Shown in pieces: positions 25,722-35,295 of a stretch of 64,000 nucleotides of DNA (position 1 is the first letter of the stretch; the number at the start of each line of letters is the position of its first letter). The position numbers and the translations under genes are program-made. The notes under the pieces are model-generated. The model worked only from the letters and a program-made list of their open reading frames with translations. It was not told where the DNA came from and did not search any database. Location: the NCBI RefSeq assembly GCF_009669305.1, contig NZ_SADB01000001.1:62001-126000 (forward strand), in the 5' to 3' direction. Origin of the DNA: Ancylomarina sp. 16SWW S1-10-2 (GTDB lineage Bacteria; Bacteroidota; Bacteroidia; Bacteroidales; Marinifilaceae).

Positions 25722-27566
25722 TTATTTATCCTCCAATAATTGGTTAAATCTTTCTTTTAATTCTACCACCGTAAATGGTAATCCCATCAACTTATTGAGC
25801 TGTTCGAACTTAATACCATAAAATGAACCTCTTAAATACTCAACAAACTGTCCATTATTTAATTCACACACAATAATCTTCTTATAATGTCCGAATATCT
25901 CCCCAGTATTTTTTGGAAGAGGGAATATGTAGTTAAAATGAACCAAACTAATAGACTTACCTTCCTTTTGCAATTCTCTAACCGCCGTCATAAGATGCCC
26001 ATATGTTCCTCCCCATCCAACGACAAGAACATCAGCTTCGTCATTTCCTTTCACTTTAAGTTCAGGAATATTGTTAGCAACAAGTTCAACTCTTTTCTTT
26101 CTAATATCACTCATCAATTGGTGATTTTCGGGAACATACGAAACGGTACCATCACCGTCCATTTTCTCGAGACCACCAATACGATGTTCTAAGCCTTTTG
26201 TACCTGGAATAGCCCATCGGCGGCTCAATCGATCATCCTCTCGCGCATAAGGAAGGAAATCTTCACCTTCTTTTGCAATAGGTGGAATAATTTCAGGAAG
26301 ATCAGACATGGAAGGAATACGCCAAGGTTCTGTTCCGTTAGCAATAAAACCATCAGTCAACAATATAACTGGCGTCATGTGCTCTAGTGCGATTCGACCA
26401 GCCTCAAATGCAAAATGGAAACAATCTGATGGCGTACTAGCTGCAATAACAGGCATCGGACATTCACCACTTCGGCCATGAATGGCTTGTAATAAATCGG
26501 CTTGCTCTGTTTTAGTAGGAAGACCCGTAGAAGGACCACCACGCTGAACATTTACAATAACAAGTGGCAATTCAGTCATTACCGCAAGACCTGCCGCTTC
26601 AGTTTTTAATGCCAAACCAGGTCCCGAAGTTGTTGTTACAGCAAAATCACCGGCAAAACTAGCTCCAATCGCTGTACAAATACCAGCAATCTCGTCTTCT
26701 GCTTGGAAAGTTTTTACACCAAGGCCTTTATGAATAGCTAATTCTTGAAAAATATCTGTCGCTGGCGTAATAGGATACGATCCACAGAACAGTTCAAGCT
26801 TAGCCTTGTCTGCTGCAGCCATTAAACCCCAGGCTGTAGCTTTATTACCTGTAATATTACGATATCTTCCCTTACGAATATTCGCAGGAGCTACACTATA
26901 ATTATAAGGTAAAGCTTCAATTGTTTTAGCAAAATTAAAACCGGCCTTAAGAACTTTCTTATTGGCATCAACAACTAAAGGATGTTTCTTAAATTTTTTC
27001 TCAATAAATTCTTCAGAATGCTTTAAAGGACGATCGAACATCCAATATACCATCCCCAAAGTAAACATATTCTTACTTCTAAGAATACTTTTTTGATCAA
27101 GACCTGAATCCTTCAAACACTCACGCGTAAGAGAAGTTACCTTTGCCTTAATTAAATTATAGTCAGCAAGTTTGTCTTCCAATAGAGGGTCTGAATCGTA
27201 ACCGGCTTTTTCAAGGTTTTTTTCAGTAAAACTATCCTCATTCACGATAATTGTACCACTCGGTTTTACCCACTTTAAATTGGATTTTAAAGCTGCTGGA
27301 TTCATCGCAACTAATACATCGGCATAATCACCAGGTGTGAAAACTTCTTGATGCCCAAAATGTAGTTGAAAGCCCGACACACCACCTACCGTACCTTGTG
27401 GAGCGCGAATTTCTGCCGGATAATCAGGAAAAGTTGCTACGTCGTTTCCAAATAAAGCTGAAGTGTCAGAAAACTGTGTTCCTGTTAATTGCATACCATC
27501 ACCAGAATCACCTGAAAATCGGATAACAACATCTTCTCTTTCAATAATCTTTGTCTTTTGACTCAT
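25722..27566 (-). CDS. korA: 2-oxoglutarate:ferredoxin oxidoreductase, fused gamma-alpha subunit
   Basis: A 614-residue subunit. Residues ~1-190 are the gamma domain (RFSGDSGDGMQLTGTQFSD, PDYPAEIRAPQGTVGGVSGF). The pyrimidine-binding alpha domain follows (GNKATAWGLMAAADKA, SYPITPATDIFQELA, FQAEDEIAGICTAIGASFAG, TTSGPGLALKTE), and then the C-terminal transketolase-like domain. It works with KorB in the cytosol, in an oxygen-sensitive reaction that generates low-potential ferredoxin. The 16-bp palindrome ~40 bp upstream of the start may be an operator. The reduced ferredoxin could feed the hydrogenase encoded at 9.8 kb, though the two genes are not linked. Confidence 0.93.
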   Translation of the reverse strand: MSQKTKIIEREDVVIRFSGDSGDGMQLTGTQFSDTSALFGNDVATFPDYPAEIRAPQGTVGGVSGFQLHFGHQEVFTPGDYADVLVAMNPAALKSNLKWVKPSGTIIVNEDSFTEKNLEKAGYDSDPLLEDKLADYNLIKAKVTSLTRECLKDSGLDQKSILRSKNMFTLGMVYWMFDRPLKHSEEFIEKKFKKHPLVVDANKKVLKAGFNFAKTIEALPYNYSVAPANIRKGRYRNITGNKATAWGLMAAADKAKLELFCGSYPITPATDIFQELAIHKGLGVKTFQAEDEIAGICTAIGASFAGDFAVTTTSGPGLALKTEAAGLAVMTELPLVIVNVQRGGPSTGLPTKTEQADLLQAIHGRSGECPMPVIAASTPSDCFHFAFEAGRIALEHMTPVILLTDGFIANGTEPWRIPSMSDLPEIIPPIAKEGEDFLPYAREDDRLSRRWAIPGTKGLEHRIGGLEKMDGDGTVSYVPENHQLMSDIRKKRVELVANNIPELKVKGNDEADVLVVGWGGTYGHLMTAVRELQKEGKSISLVHFNYIFPLPKNTGEIFGHYKKIIVCELNNGQFVEYLRGSFYGIKFEQLNKLMGLPFTVVELKERFNQLLEDK

Positions 27567-28090
27567 AACTGATTGATTTAACTTTAAGCTAAATTCTTAT
27601 TTTACAAAATGTTTTGTACTTTATAAAACAAATAATGACCTAATAAATGTTGCTTTATTTTGACTCCGCCTAATACAAAGCTCTCAAATTTAAAAGGAGG
27701 ATAGTAATGAAATATCCTTTTGTTGGTTAGAAGATAGACAAACCATAAATAGTAGCTGTTCGAGTAGAAAGACTATTGATAATTCAATATTAATAATCTA
27801 AGATTATAAGACGTCAATTATCACTCAAGCGTATAGAGCATTGAATTAAAATCTTCCAAAAAAAACAGAACTCATCTAAAAATCACGATTTTTCACAAAC
27901 TCTAAACCAAACTTTTAATCATACCTGTTTATTTTAAATTGTAGAATAGATTTAGAAAATATGTTCTACAACAGTGGATAAAGGTAATGATTAGCACAAC
28001 TTAGACAAGGAAATGAAAAAGAATTTTCAATAAAAATACAAAGGTTTGCGTAACCTTGGTAAAAACAATAATTTACTCGAAATAAGAAAC
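27567..28090. other. intergenic region upstream of korAB, no gene recognised
   Basis: About 520 bp of A/T-rich sequence between korA and the first SusD gene (both on the minus strand). It must contain the korAB promoter. Apart from the palindrome at 27603-27618 and a smaller AAAAATC/GATTTTT repeat near 27886, I see nothing definite. Confidence 0.5.
27603..27618. promoter_or_regulatory. 16-bp palindrome upstream of korA
   Basis: The arms TACAAAA / TTTTGTA around a central TG lie 37 bp upstream of the korA start. This is a possible repressor or activator site. A/T-rich palindromes of this length can occur by chance in such a low-GC region. Confidence 0.3.
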
Positions 28091-28125
28091 AAAAAAGAGA
28101 GGGAATCCATATGGATTCCCTCTCT
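28091..28125 (-). terminator. intrinsic terminator of SusCD operon 1
   Basis: The perfect 15-bp stem AGAGAGGGAATCCAT / ATGGATTCCCTCTCT is followed on the minus strand by six or more U residues. An almost identical terminator follows SusCD operon 2 (33606-33640). Confidence 0.9.
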
Positions 28126-28174
28126 CAAATAATATTGTCAATTTAATATTGTGACAGGATCACATTACATCAAA

Positions 28175-29623
28175 CTATTCAGCATAATCAGGATTTTGCT
28201 GAATATTCTCATTAACATTCAATTCAATTCTAGGAATTGGTTGAATTGTTTTGAAATCGTCGTATCCGATAAACATTGGAGCAATATTTAGATGATCGTC
28301 TCCAGTTCTAACAACATCCTTCTTATTTCTCATCAAATCGAAGAAAGTTTGACCTTCCCCAATAAATTCTTTTCTCTTCTCAAGAAGAATTCTATCAATA
28401 TCGATATCACTTGCAACAAGTACATCAGCTACACCAGTACGTTGTTCAACAACAGTATTGATAAGAGAAGCAGCCACTGCTGCATTCGATGCACTTACTT
28501 TATAGATAGCCTCTGCCGCAATAAAATACATCTCAGACAAACGAATTAAATGCAATTTATTAGTTGTTTGATCAGGGTATTTCAATGACAAGTAATTAGT
28601 ACTTGTTACGTTACCATCATCATCTTTCACAACATCAGCAAACATTGCTTCGCTACGCTCATCTTTGTCATTAGCAAAAAGAATATCAGTGAATGAATTC
28701 GTAATAACCATTGTATTGTAACCAGATTCGTTCCATAAGTAACCAATACCTTCACGACTTGGATTATCTTCTTCGGTATTAATTAAAGTAAAAATAGCTT
28801 CAGGATTATTAAATGAAGCTTCCCAACTTTTCTTATAATCGCCATGAGCAACCAAAGCATAATCTCCAGAATCTATAACCTCTTTAGCCATATCATAAGC
28901 TAATTGATTATCGCCATTAAAAAGATAAACTCGTGCCAACAAAGCCTTAACAGCATCAGCATTTAACCAACCTTCAGTGCTAGCACTTGCAGGCATTAAC
29001 TCCATAGCTTTTTTCAAATCATCAATTACAAGCTTATAACTTGTAGCTAGATCTGCACGTACAGGTGATTCATCTTTAGTAATAACGTGATCGGCAAGAA
29101 CAACTCCTAATTCATTAGAAGCATCTCCTGATAATGACGCTGGAATTCTAGCAAAAATGCGTAATAAATCGAAGTGATTTAAAGCACGTAAAGCGTAAAA
29201 GTTAGCTTCAATTTCTAATTTTTGTAATTCTTCTGCATCAGATTCAGCTACTAATTTATCAAGATTAGCAATGGCATTATTAACAGATACAAGAGCCTCA
29301 TATGGACTAGTCCACATCTCAGAATTACCAGCTTCTGTTGTTTCATTGTAACGATACATTTCGTTATCACGTTTGTTAATATCTGATGATCGAACATCGA
29401 TACCTTTTAAATCACCGTAAACAATATAATTAGCTCCGTAGTAATCTTCACTCTGCATAAGGGAGAATACTCCATTAACAGCATTACGACCATCTTTCAC
29501 TGTATTAAATGCTTCATTAGCATCTATTCTATCTGTAGGAACCACATCACCCATCCAATCATCAGAACAAGAAGAAAGTCCAAGTGATAAAACTGTTCCC
29601 AGTAATAATATATATTTTTTCAT
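28175..29623 (-). CDS. SusD/RagB-family outer-membrane lipoprotein (pair 1)
   Basis: A 482-residue surface lipoprotein. The lipobox is LGLSSC with the acceptor Cys at about residue 19, followed by SDDW. The SusD-like N-terminal fold (DANEAFNTVKDGRNAVNGVFS) and the RagB C-terminal half with LHLIRLSEMYFIAAEAIYKV and the closing FGEG/FDLMRNKK stretch are recognisable (LEKRKEFIGEGQTFFDLMRN). It caps the SusC channel and binds the substrate, usually a glycan or peptide oligomer. It is encoded 74 bp after its SusC. No glycoside hydrolase, protease or regulator lies beside the pair, so the substrate cannot be assigned. Confidence 0.93.
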   Translation of the reverse strand: MKKYILLLGTVLSLGLSSCSDDWMGDVVPTDRIDANEAFNTVKDGRNAVNGVFSLMQSEDYYGANYIVYGDLKGIDVRSSDINKRDNEMYRYNETTEAGNSEMWTSPYEALVSVNNAIANLDKLVAESDAEELQKLEIEANFYALRALNHFDLLRIFARIPASLSGDASNELGVVLADHVITKDESPVRADLATSYKLVIDDLKKAMELMPASASTEGWLNADAVKALLARVYLFNGDNQLAYDMAKEVIDSGDYALVAHGDYKKSWEASFNNPEAIFTLINTEEDNPSREGIGYLWNESGYNTMVITNSFTDILFANDKDERSEAMFADVVKDDDGNVTSTNYLSLKYPDQTTNKLHLIRLSEMYFIAAEAIYKVSASNAAVAASLINTVVEQRTGVADVLVASDIDIDRILLEKRKEFIGEGQTFFDLMRNKKDVVRTGDDHLNIAPMFIGYDDFKTIQPIPRIELNVNENIQQNPDYAE

Positions 29624-29697
29624 TTATTTAAAATTTTTCAGTTTGTGATTACTTTACTAAAAGAAAGTATGACTCACTATTTAATTCTTATCTTCAA

Positions 29698-32600
29698 TTA
29701 GAAGTTAACTTGAACTCCAAAAGTTACAGTTTTCAATGGAGGAAAATCAAAACTACTTAATACTGTACCTCGAGAATCTGTCTCAGGATCAAAATCATCT
29801 ATTTTACTCAATGTCAACAAGTTTGTTGCACTAGCATAGAAACGAATGTTTGATAATCCTGCTATAGCCGAAATCTCTGAAGGAAGGCTGTATCCCAAGT
29901 TAATACTCTTTAAACGCATGTATGAAGCATCTTCCAATCTTCTAGATGAATTGTACTGTGAGTTTTGAGGTGAACCATAAACAACTTTTGGTAAAGAAGC
30001 ACTCTCTCCTGGTGTTGTCCAATAATCTTTTAACTGAGCTTTAGTAACAGCTTTAGTTAAACTAGCACCGTCATCATAAACACTTGAATAAGGGTCAATA
30101 TAAGCATCACCTCCTATTTTAAATGTGATCAAAAATGATAGATCAAAATTCTTATATGTGAAACTATTATTGATAGATCCAGATAAATCTGGGTTACCAT
30201 CTCCAACAATTTTCTTACCTGCATATCTTGAATCTTCAGTAACATCTGATTCACCATCATTGTCATTATCAACTCTTTTCTCATTTTCGAGCACATACCA
30301 TTGAGCATGACCATTAGTAGGATTTACGCCCGCCCAGTCTCTCAAGTAAATTGAACTATACGATTTACCTTCTCTTAGAATATATGGGAATGTTTCAACA
30401 TTATCGCCACCTTCTAACTTATCGATAGTATTCTTGTTGTGAGCTAAGTTTAATGTCGTATTCCAAGAAAAATTATCGTTGTTAATGTTATGAGATGTAA
30501 CACTCAATTCAAGACCTTGATTAGTCATTTCACCTACATTATCCCAATAGTATGAAAATCCTGAAGTTCTTGTTACAGGAACTTGTAATAACAAATCAGA
30601 TGTTTTTCTATGGTAATACTCCAACTCAACATTTAAGAAATCGAATAATCTCATTTCAGTTGCAATACTGAAAGTCTTATTTTTTTCCCATTGTAAGTCT
30701 GGATTCGCAATTTGAGAATAAGATGTACCAGGAACATCGTTATAGTTAGCACCAAAATCATAAAGACCTAGAGCACCAACCCATGAAGTAGGTAAAGTAC
30801 CATTAACACCATACGATGAACGTAATTTCAAGTCATTAATGAAATCGATATCTTCCATAAAACTCTCCGAAGAAATTCTCCATGAACCAGAAACAGAGTA
30901 GAAACTTCCCCATCGGTTATTCTCACCTAAACGAGAACTCGCATCAGTTCTATAACTAATAGATCCATAATACTTATTATCGTAGTTGTAGTTAAAACGT
31001 GACAAGATTGATTGCATTCTATCACCATCTGCATTGAATGAAGCAGATAAAGGTTTGGAAGCTACATCAAGTGTTGTCTTAACATCATTTGGAAAATTCT
31101 TCCCTTCGGCCTCTAGAAGTTTATCTTGTAATTTTTCAGCTTCATATCCCACTAAAAAGTCGATATTATGAACATCATCAATAGTTGTTGAATAATTCAA
31201 TATATTAGATGAAGATAATTTTAATCGTCTCTTGTTTGATTCGTATGCATAACCATTATAACTTTCACCATCTTGAGAATTAGGAGCCCAATATTTTGAA
31301 CCATAAACCTGTGTGAAAGTCATGCTGTTAGTAGACTTAAACGTTAAACCTTCGATTAAATTAAGTTGTAAGTATCCTTGGTTAGTTAAAGTCCAAACAT
31401 CATTTTTATTTATATTCAAATCATTTTCTTTAACCAAGTTGGGTTTTTTACCACCTTCTACATCAGAGAAAGAACCATCTGTATTTTTAATTGGCGTTAA
31501 TTGATTCAAATAAGAACGTGTTGCATACAATGGATTCACATAGTAATAACCAATTGTAGGAATAACATTCTGTTTCATTCTAGATAGAGAACTACTGAAT
31601 CCAAATTCAATTAGGTCTGTAGCTTTGTGATCTAAATTTAATCGACCTGCAACACGGCTAAAATCCGATCCTTTAGCAACACCATCAGCTTCTAAATAGC
31701 TTAATGATGCAAAGAATTTAGTTTTTTCATTACCTCCAGCAGCAGAAAATTCAACATTCTTAGTCGTACCTTGTCTAAACATAGCATCATCCCAATCATA
31801 ATCAGAATCTGGTCTAGTAGGATCATATTGACTAAAATAATCTCCGATATCAGCTTTAGCCAAAGTAGCAGCTGCTGCTTCATCCATACCTTCGTACTCA
31901 ACAAGGTAATTTTTATAACCCAATACCTTATAATCAAAAGCTTCTTCAGGAGTCGCTAATTCAAGTGTCTTAACAGCAAAATCAGAAATACCCATTTCAG
32001 ATTTAACTGTAAATTTAGTTTTACCAGTTTTACCACGCTTTGTAGTAATTAAAACAACACCATTAGCAGCACGAGAACCATACAATGCAGCTGCAGCGGC
32101 ATCCTTTAGAATAGTAACATTTGCAATATCATTTGGGTTAATAGCAGACAATGCTCCTAAACTAGAGCTAGTTCCTAAACTTAGATTATCATTGGTTTGA
32201 GCAACTCCATCGATCACATACAATGGTTCGTTTGAAGAGTTAATTGAACCTATACCTCTTACACGAATTGAAGGAGCAGAACCGGGTTGACCAGAACCAC
32301 TAGAAACTTCAACTCCAGCAGCCATACCTGCGATAGCTTCGCCAACAGAAATAACAGGTTTTTTAGCTAATTCATCAGATTTAATTTGAGTTGCAGAACC
32401 GGTAAAGCTAGATTTCTTAGCAGTTCCATAAGCGACAACCATTACTTCGTCCATACCAATGGACTCAGATTCCATTACTAAATTTATTGAGTCAGAATTA
32501 GCAGGTAATTCTATAGTTTTCATTCCAACAAAAGAGAAAACAAGCGTTTGTCCTTCATTGTCAACTGAAATTGTATAATTACCATCGAAGTCAGTCGTTG

Positions 32601-32754
32601 TACCAATTGTAGTCCCCTTTATAATTACAGAAACCCCTGGTATTGATAGTCCGTCATCGGCTGATGTTACCAATCCTGAAATTTCTCTACTTTGCGCCAA
32701 AACGCCTTGTAATCCTATAAGACATAAGACAACGATCGAAAATAGTTTTTTCAT
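29698..32754 (-). CDS. SusC/RagA-family TonB-dependent transporter (pair 1)
   Basis: A 1018-residue outer-membrane transporter. It has a signal peptide (about 1-20, ending VLAQ), a CarboxypepD_reg-like domain (SREISGLVTSADDGLSIPGV...), a TonB-box region (GMDEVMVVAYGTAKK), the plug (PSIRVRGIGSINSSNEPLYV; LKDAAAAALYGSRAANGVV) and a barrel ending in VQVNF. There is no N-terminal STN domain, so it is not built to signal to an anti-sigma factor. It pumps oligomers delivered by SusD using TonB energy. The N-terminal ~200 residues closely match pairs 2 and 3, whereas the barrel differs. A conserved 24-bp motif lies ~163 bp upstream. Confidence 0.95.
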   Translation of the reverse strand: MKKLFSIVVLCLIGLQGVLAQSREISGLVTSADDGLSIPGVSVIIKGTTIGTTTDFDGNYTISVDNEGQTLVFSFVGMKTIELPANSDSINLVMESESIGMDEVMVVAYGTAKKSSFTGSATQIKSDELAKKPVISVGEAIAGMAAGVEVSSGSGQPGSAPSIRVRGIGSINSSNEPLYVIDGVAQTNDNLSLGTSSSLGALSAINPNDIANVTILKDAAAAALYGSRAANGVVLITTKRGKTGKTKFTVKSEMGISDFAVKTLELATPEEAFDYKVLGYKNYLVEYEGMDEAAAATLAKADIGDYFSQYDPTRPDSDYDWDDAMFRQGTTKNVEFSAAGGNEKTKFFASLSYLEADGVAKGSDFSRVAGRLNLDHKATDLIEFGFSSSLSRMKQNVIPTIGYYYVNPLYATRSYLNQLTPIKNTDGSFSDVEGGKKPNLVKENDLNINKNDVWTLTNQGYLQLNLIEGLTFKSTNSMTFTQVYGSKYWAPNSQDGESYNGYAYESNKRRLKLSSSNILNYSTTIDDVHNIDFLVGYEAEKLQDKLLEAEGKNFPNDVKTTLDVASKPLSASFNADGDRMQSILSRFNYNYDNKYYGSISYRTDASSRLGENNRWGSFYSVSGSWRISSESFMEDIDFINDLKLRSSYGVNGTLPTSWVGALGLYDFGANYNDVPGTSYSQIANPDLQWEKNKTFSIATEMRLFDFLNVELEYYHRKTSDLLLQVPVTRTSGFSYYWDNVGEMTNQGLELSVTSHNINNDNFSWNTTLNLAHNKNTIDKLEGGDNVETFPYILREGKSYSSIYLRDWAGVNPTNGHAQWYVLENEKRVDNDNDGESDVTEDSRYAGKKIVGDGNPDLSGSINNSFTYKNFDLSFLITFKIGGDAYIDPYSSVYDDGASLTKAVTKAQLKDYWTTPGESASLPKVVYGSPQNSQYNSSRRLEDASYMRLKSINLGYSLPSEISAIAGLSNIRFYASATNLLTLSKIDDFDPETDSRGTVLSSFDFPPLKTVTFGVQVNF

Positions 32755-32916
32755 GAATCTTTAGTTAATTGATAATTAAATTTCTTTTATTTTCTCAATT
32801 TGAATTAACATGTGTTAAAAACAAATTTTCCCTTTTAATACTAAAAAAAACACACAAACAACTCAAAAACCACAGCACATGGGCTTTACAGAAGGAGGTC
32901 TTTTTTTTTGAGCTTT

Positions 32917-32940
32917 CAAAAGTGTAAAAAAAACTTAAAT
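32917..32940 (-). promoter_or_regulatory. conserved motif upstream of SusC 1
   Basis: On the minus strand this reads ATTTAAG-T8-ACACTTTTG. The same motif, with T7C instead of T8, occurs 180 and 182 bp before SusC 2 and SusC 3; here it is 163 bp before the start. The constant position suggests a promoter or activator site. Confidence 0.55.
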
Positions 32941-33241
32941 CGACAAACAAAAATTCACATTTAAAAACAAACTAAACTTTCACTAAAACATTAAACTTTA
33001 CTTAAGATAAAAATACAACACCACAGCATACGATACATTATGACTCACAATAGGCAAAGCACACTAAAACATAAGAAATACCTAACATATTAGACAAAGA
33101 GATATTAGATCCAACATTTTACAAATATTAACAATCGTATAATTCAGCCAAAATAAATAGCATTATGTAAGTAAAAGGATACAATAGATTCTTCAGAATA
33201 GGATCACATGTTTTATGACACATTTATGTTATGAAGTAATT

Positions 33242-33470
33242 AGTTACATAGAACGTTAAAAAACTTTTTTTAATAAAATATCGACTATTGAAGGAATAAA
33301 TTCTACTATTAAATCACACATTTTCGATAAAAACCAGCATATTAAACATAGTTTTTTCTGCTCGTATTTTAGATTATTTTGATCTTGTAGATTATCAAAC
33401 TAAATATGCAATAGTTGACTTCACTCAAAAAGGAAAACGTCTCTTTCGAAGGAAGAATAATTGTTATAGA
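33242..33470. repeat. duplicated intergenic block, copy 1
   Basis: Matches 38905-39118 with few differences over stretches such as TCTGCTCGTATTTTAGATTA, TCTTGTAGATTATCAAAC and TCACTCAAAAAGG. It has no open frame, so conservation points to a transcribed RNA or a regulatory region, or simply to a recent duplication. Confidence 0.75.
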
Positions 33471-33605
33471 GAAATACAATTAGTTTTATACTATAGACTA
33501 TGATCGTATGAAATTTGATCATTTTAATATAATTCGGTCAAACATATGCTATGTGTAGTTGATCATTGAAAGTTTGGATGAAATAATACCATCAAAAAAA
33601 GAAAC

Positions 33606-33640
33606 AAAAAAGAGAGGGAATCCTAATGGATTCCCTCTCT
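33606..33640 (-). terminator. intrinsic terminator of SusCD operon 2
   Basis: The perfect 13-bp stem AGAGAGGGAATCC / GGATTCCCTCTCT with a 4-nt loop is followed by a U-run on the minus strand. It differs from the operon 1 terminator only at the loop. Confidence 0.9.
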
Positions 33641-33665
33641 CAAATAATATTATATTAATACAAAA

Positions 33666-35261
33666 TTACAATTCTGCAACTGGATTTGGTTCCATTAAAG
33701 GATTAGCATCCACTTCCTCTTGAGGAATTTGAAACAACCAATTATTGTTTACTGATGGCTTAGCTTGACTATATCCTTTTTGATATAAAGTTGAACTAGC
33801 TCCTGAACCAGTTAGATCTAAAGCTAAATCTAAACGTAACATATCCAACCAACGATGTCCCTCACCCCAAAGTTCTATACGACGCTGTATCAAAATATCT
33901 TGAACTAATGCATCACCTGTGGTAGTAATTAATGCTGGCGTCTCACCTGAACGAGTACGAGCAGTCACCAACTCATTAATTACATTTTGTGCTTCAACAT
34001 CTTTTCCTTCTTGCATTGCCAAAGCTTCCGCTTCGATCAAGTACATTTCTGATGATCTCATATAAAACACATCATCTGGATTAATTGTACCACCATCTTT
34101 ATTTAAGAATTTAACTGACATATATGCATTTGTATAAAATGAAGTTGTCATGTTATAATCCTTTACAATTTTGTAAAATGCAGCATTAAACTCCTCTTTA
34201 GTTGCATAATTAGGATCAGCTTCCCAACCAACGAAGTCATTTGGAGCTTTCTCTAACCACATATCTTTACGATAGTCAGTATCACTAATTTCAGCAAATA
34301 AGTTATGGTTAATAAACTTTGGGTTACTTCTATTTTGAGAACCATTAAAGTTAGTTCCTTGGTAGTAAAACCATGAATAGTAATAGTTAGTCTGAGAATC
34401 GACCACCTCAGCACCCCACATTACTTCAGATAAGTTTACCGAATTAAAACCAATCTTATAATCAGCTTCATTCATCAAGCTATATCCACTTCTTGCAGCA
34501 TTTGCATAAGTCGCAGCAGCAACGTAATCACCTTTAGTTAATGCAACACGAGCAGCAATACCATTAGCAACATTGATAGAGATGTGAGATTTATTATTTG
34601 GATCATCTGCATTTTCAAAGTAAGCCAAAGATGCAGCTAAATCTTTTTCAATTTGTTTGTAAACATTCTCAACAGTCTCTCTTGCTTGTCCTACAAGTTC
34701 AGCAGGATCCGTCTTTAACATTATTGGTACACCAAGGTCGGTGCTAGGGTTGCCATGAATATAGTTTTTAGCAAATAAGCAAACTAAACGGTGATGTAAC
34801 CATGCTCTATAAGCGTATGCTTGACCTAATACATTAGATAAAGCAGGAGTATCTGTCATACCTTCGGCAGCGTTGATAATATTATTTACGTTACCAATAA
34901 GATGATAGTAATGATACCAAACAAAAGCCATATCTCCAGAATTTGGATTTGTATGACGTAGCCATTTAAGGGTATATTTAAACCATCCATTACCTGATCC
35001 TGAATGAAGCATATCACCAGCTGGAAAATCCAACATTGGCATAATATAAGATTCTCCGGCGTAATTATAATCACCTAAATCAGACTGGCTATACATCGCT
35101 CTATGTACACCATTTAAAGCAGCAATCATATTTTCTGGTGAAGACAAAGCATTGTCTGGAGCAACAGAATCAGTTGGTAGGTTTGTCAGCGTATCTTCAG
35201 AACAACTGACAGATGCAACTACCAACATCAGTATAAAAATTTTATTAAAATATTTTTTCAT
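33666..35261 (-). CDS. SusD/RagB-family outer-membrane lipoprotein (pair 2)
   Basis: A 531-residue surface lipoprotein when started at the ATG at 35261 (the frame continues upstream by 16 codons, but these overlap the leader and spoil the signal peptide). The lipobox is ASVSC, Cys at residue 20, followed by SEDTL. The RagB features are PENMIAALNGVHRAMYSQ near the N-terminus, AYRAWLHHRLV, and VFYMRSSEMYLIEAEALAMQ with IELWGEGHRWLDMLRL at the C-terminus. It is the substrate-binding lid of its SusC partner. It is clearly a different sequence from pair 1 in the binding loops, so the two pairs probably take different ligands. Confidence 0.93.
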   Translation of the reverse strand: MKKYFNKIFILMLVVASVSCSEDTLTNLPTDSVAPDNALSSPENMIAALNGVHRAMYSQSDLGDYNYAGESYIMPMLDFPAGDMLHSGSGNGWFKYTLKWLRHTNPNSGDMAFVWYHYYHLIGNVNNIINAAEGMTDTPALSNVLGQAYAYRAWLHHRLVCLFAKNYIHGNPSTDLGVPIMLKTDPAELVGQARETVENVYKQIEKDLAASLAYFENADDPNNKSHISINVANGIAARVALTKGDYVAAATYANAARSGYSLMNEADYKIGFNSVNLSEVMWGAEVVDSQTNYYYSWFYYQGTNFNGSQNRSNPKFINHNLFAEISDTDYRKDMWLEKAPNDFVGWEADPNYATKEEFNAAFYKIVKDYNMTTSFYTNAYMSVKFLNKDGGTINPDDVFYMRSSEMYLIEAEALAMQEGKDVEAQNVINELVTARTRSGETPALITTTGDALVQDILIQRRIELWGEGHRWLDMLRLDLALDLTGSGASSTLYQKGYSQAKPSVNNNWLFQIPQEEVDANPLMEPNPVAEL

Positions 35262-35295
35262 AATTATGTTTTTGTAATTAATGACCAATAAGTTA

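Larger units (their letters stand above)
32755..33605. other. long upstream region of SusC 1, homologous to that of SusC 2
   Basis: About 850 bp without a gene. It contains the shared 24-bp motif (32917-32940) and, farther upstream, a ~230-bp block (33242-33470) closely matching 38905-39118. A CCACAGCATA segment near 33022 also matches the equivalent place upstream of SusC 2 (38704). The order and spacing are the same, so the entire intergenic region was copied with the operon. It probably holds the promoter and a long 5' leader or a small RNA. Confidence 0.7.
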
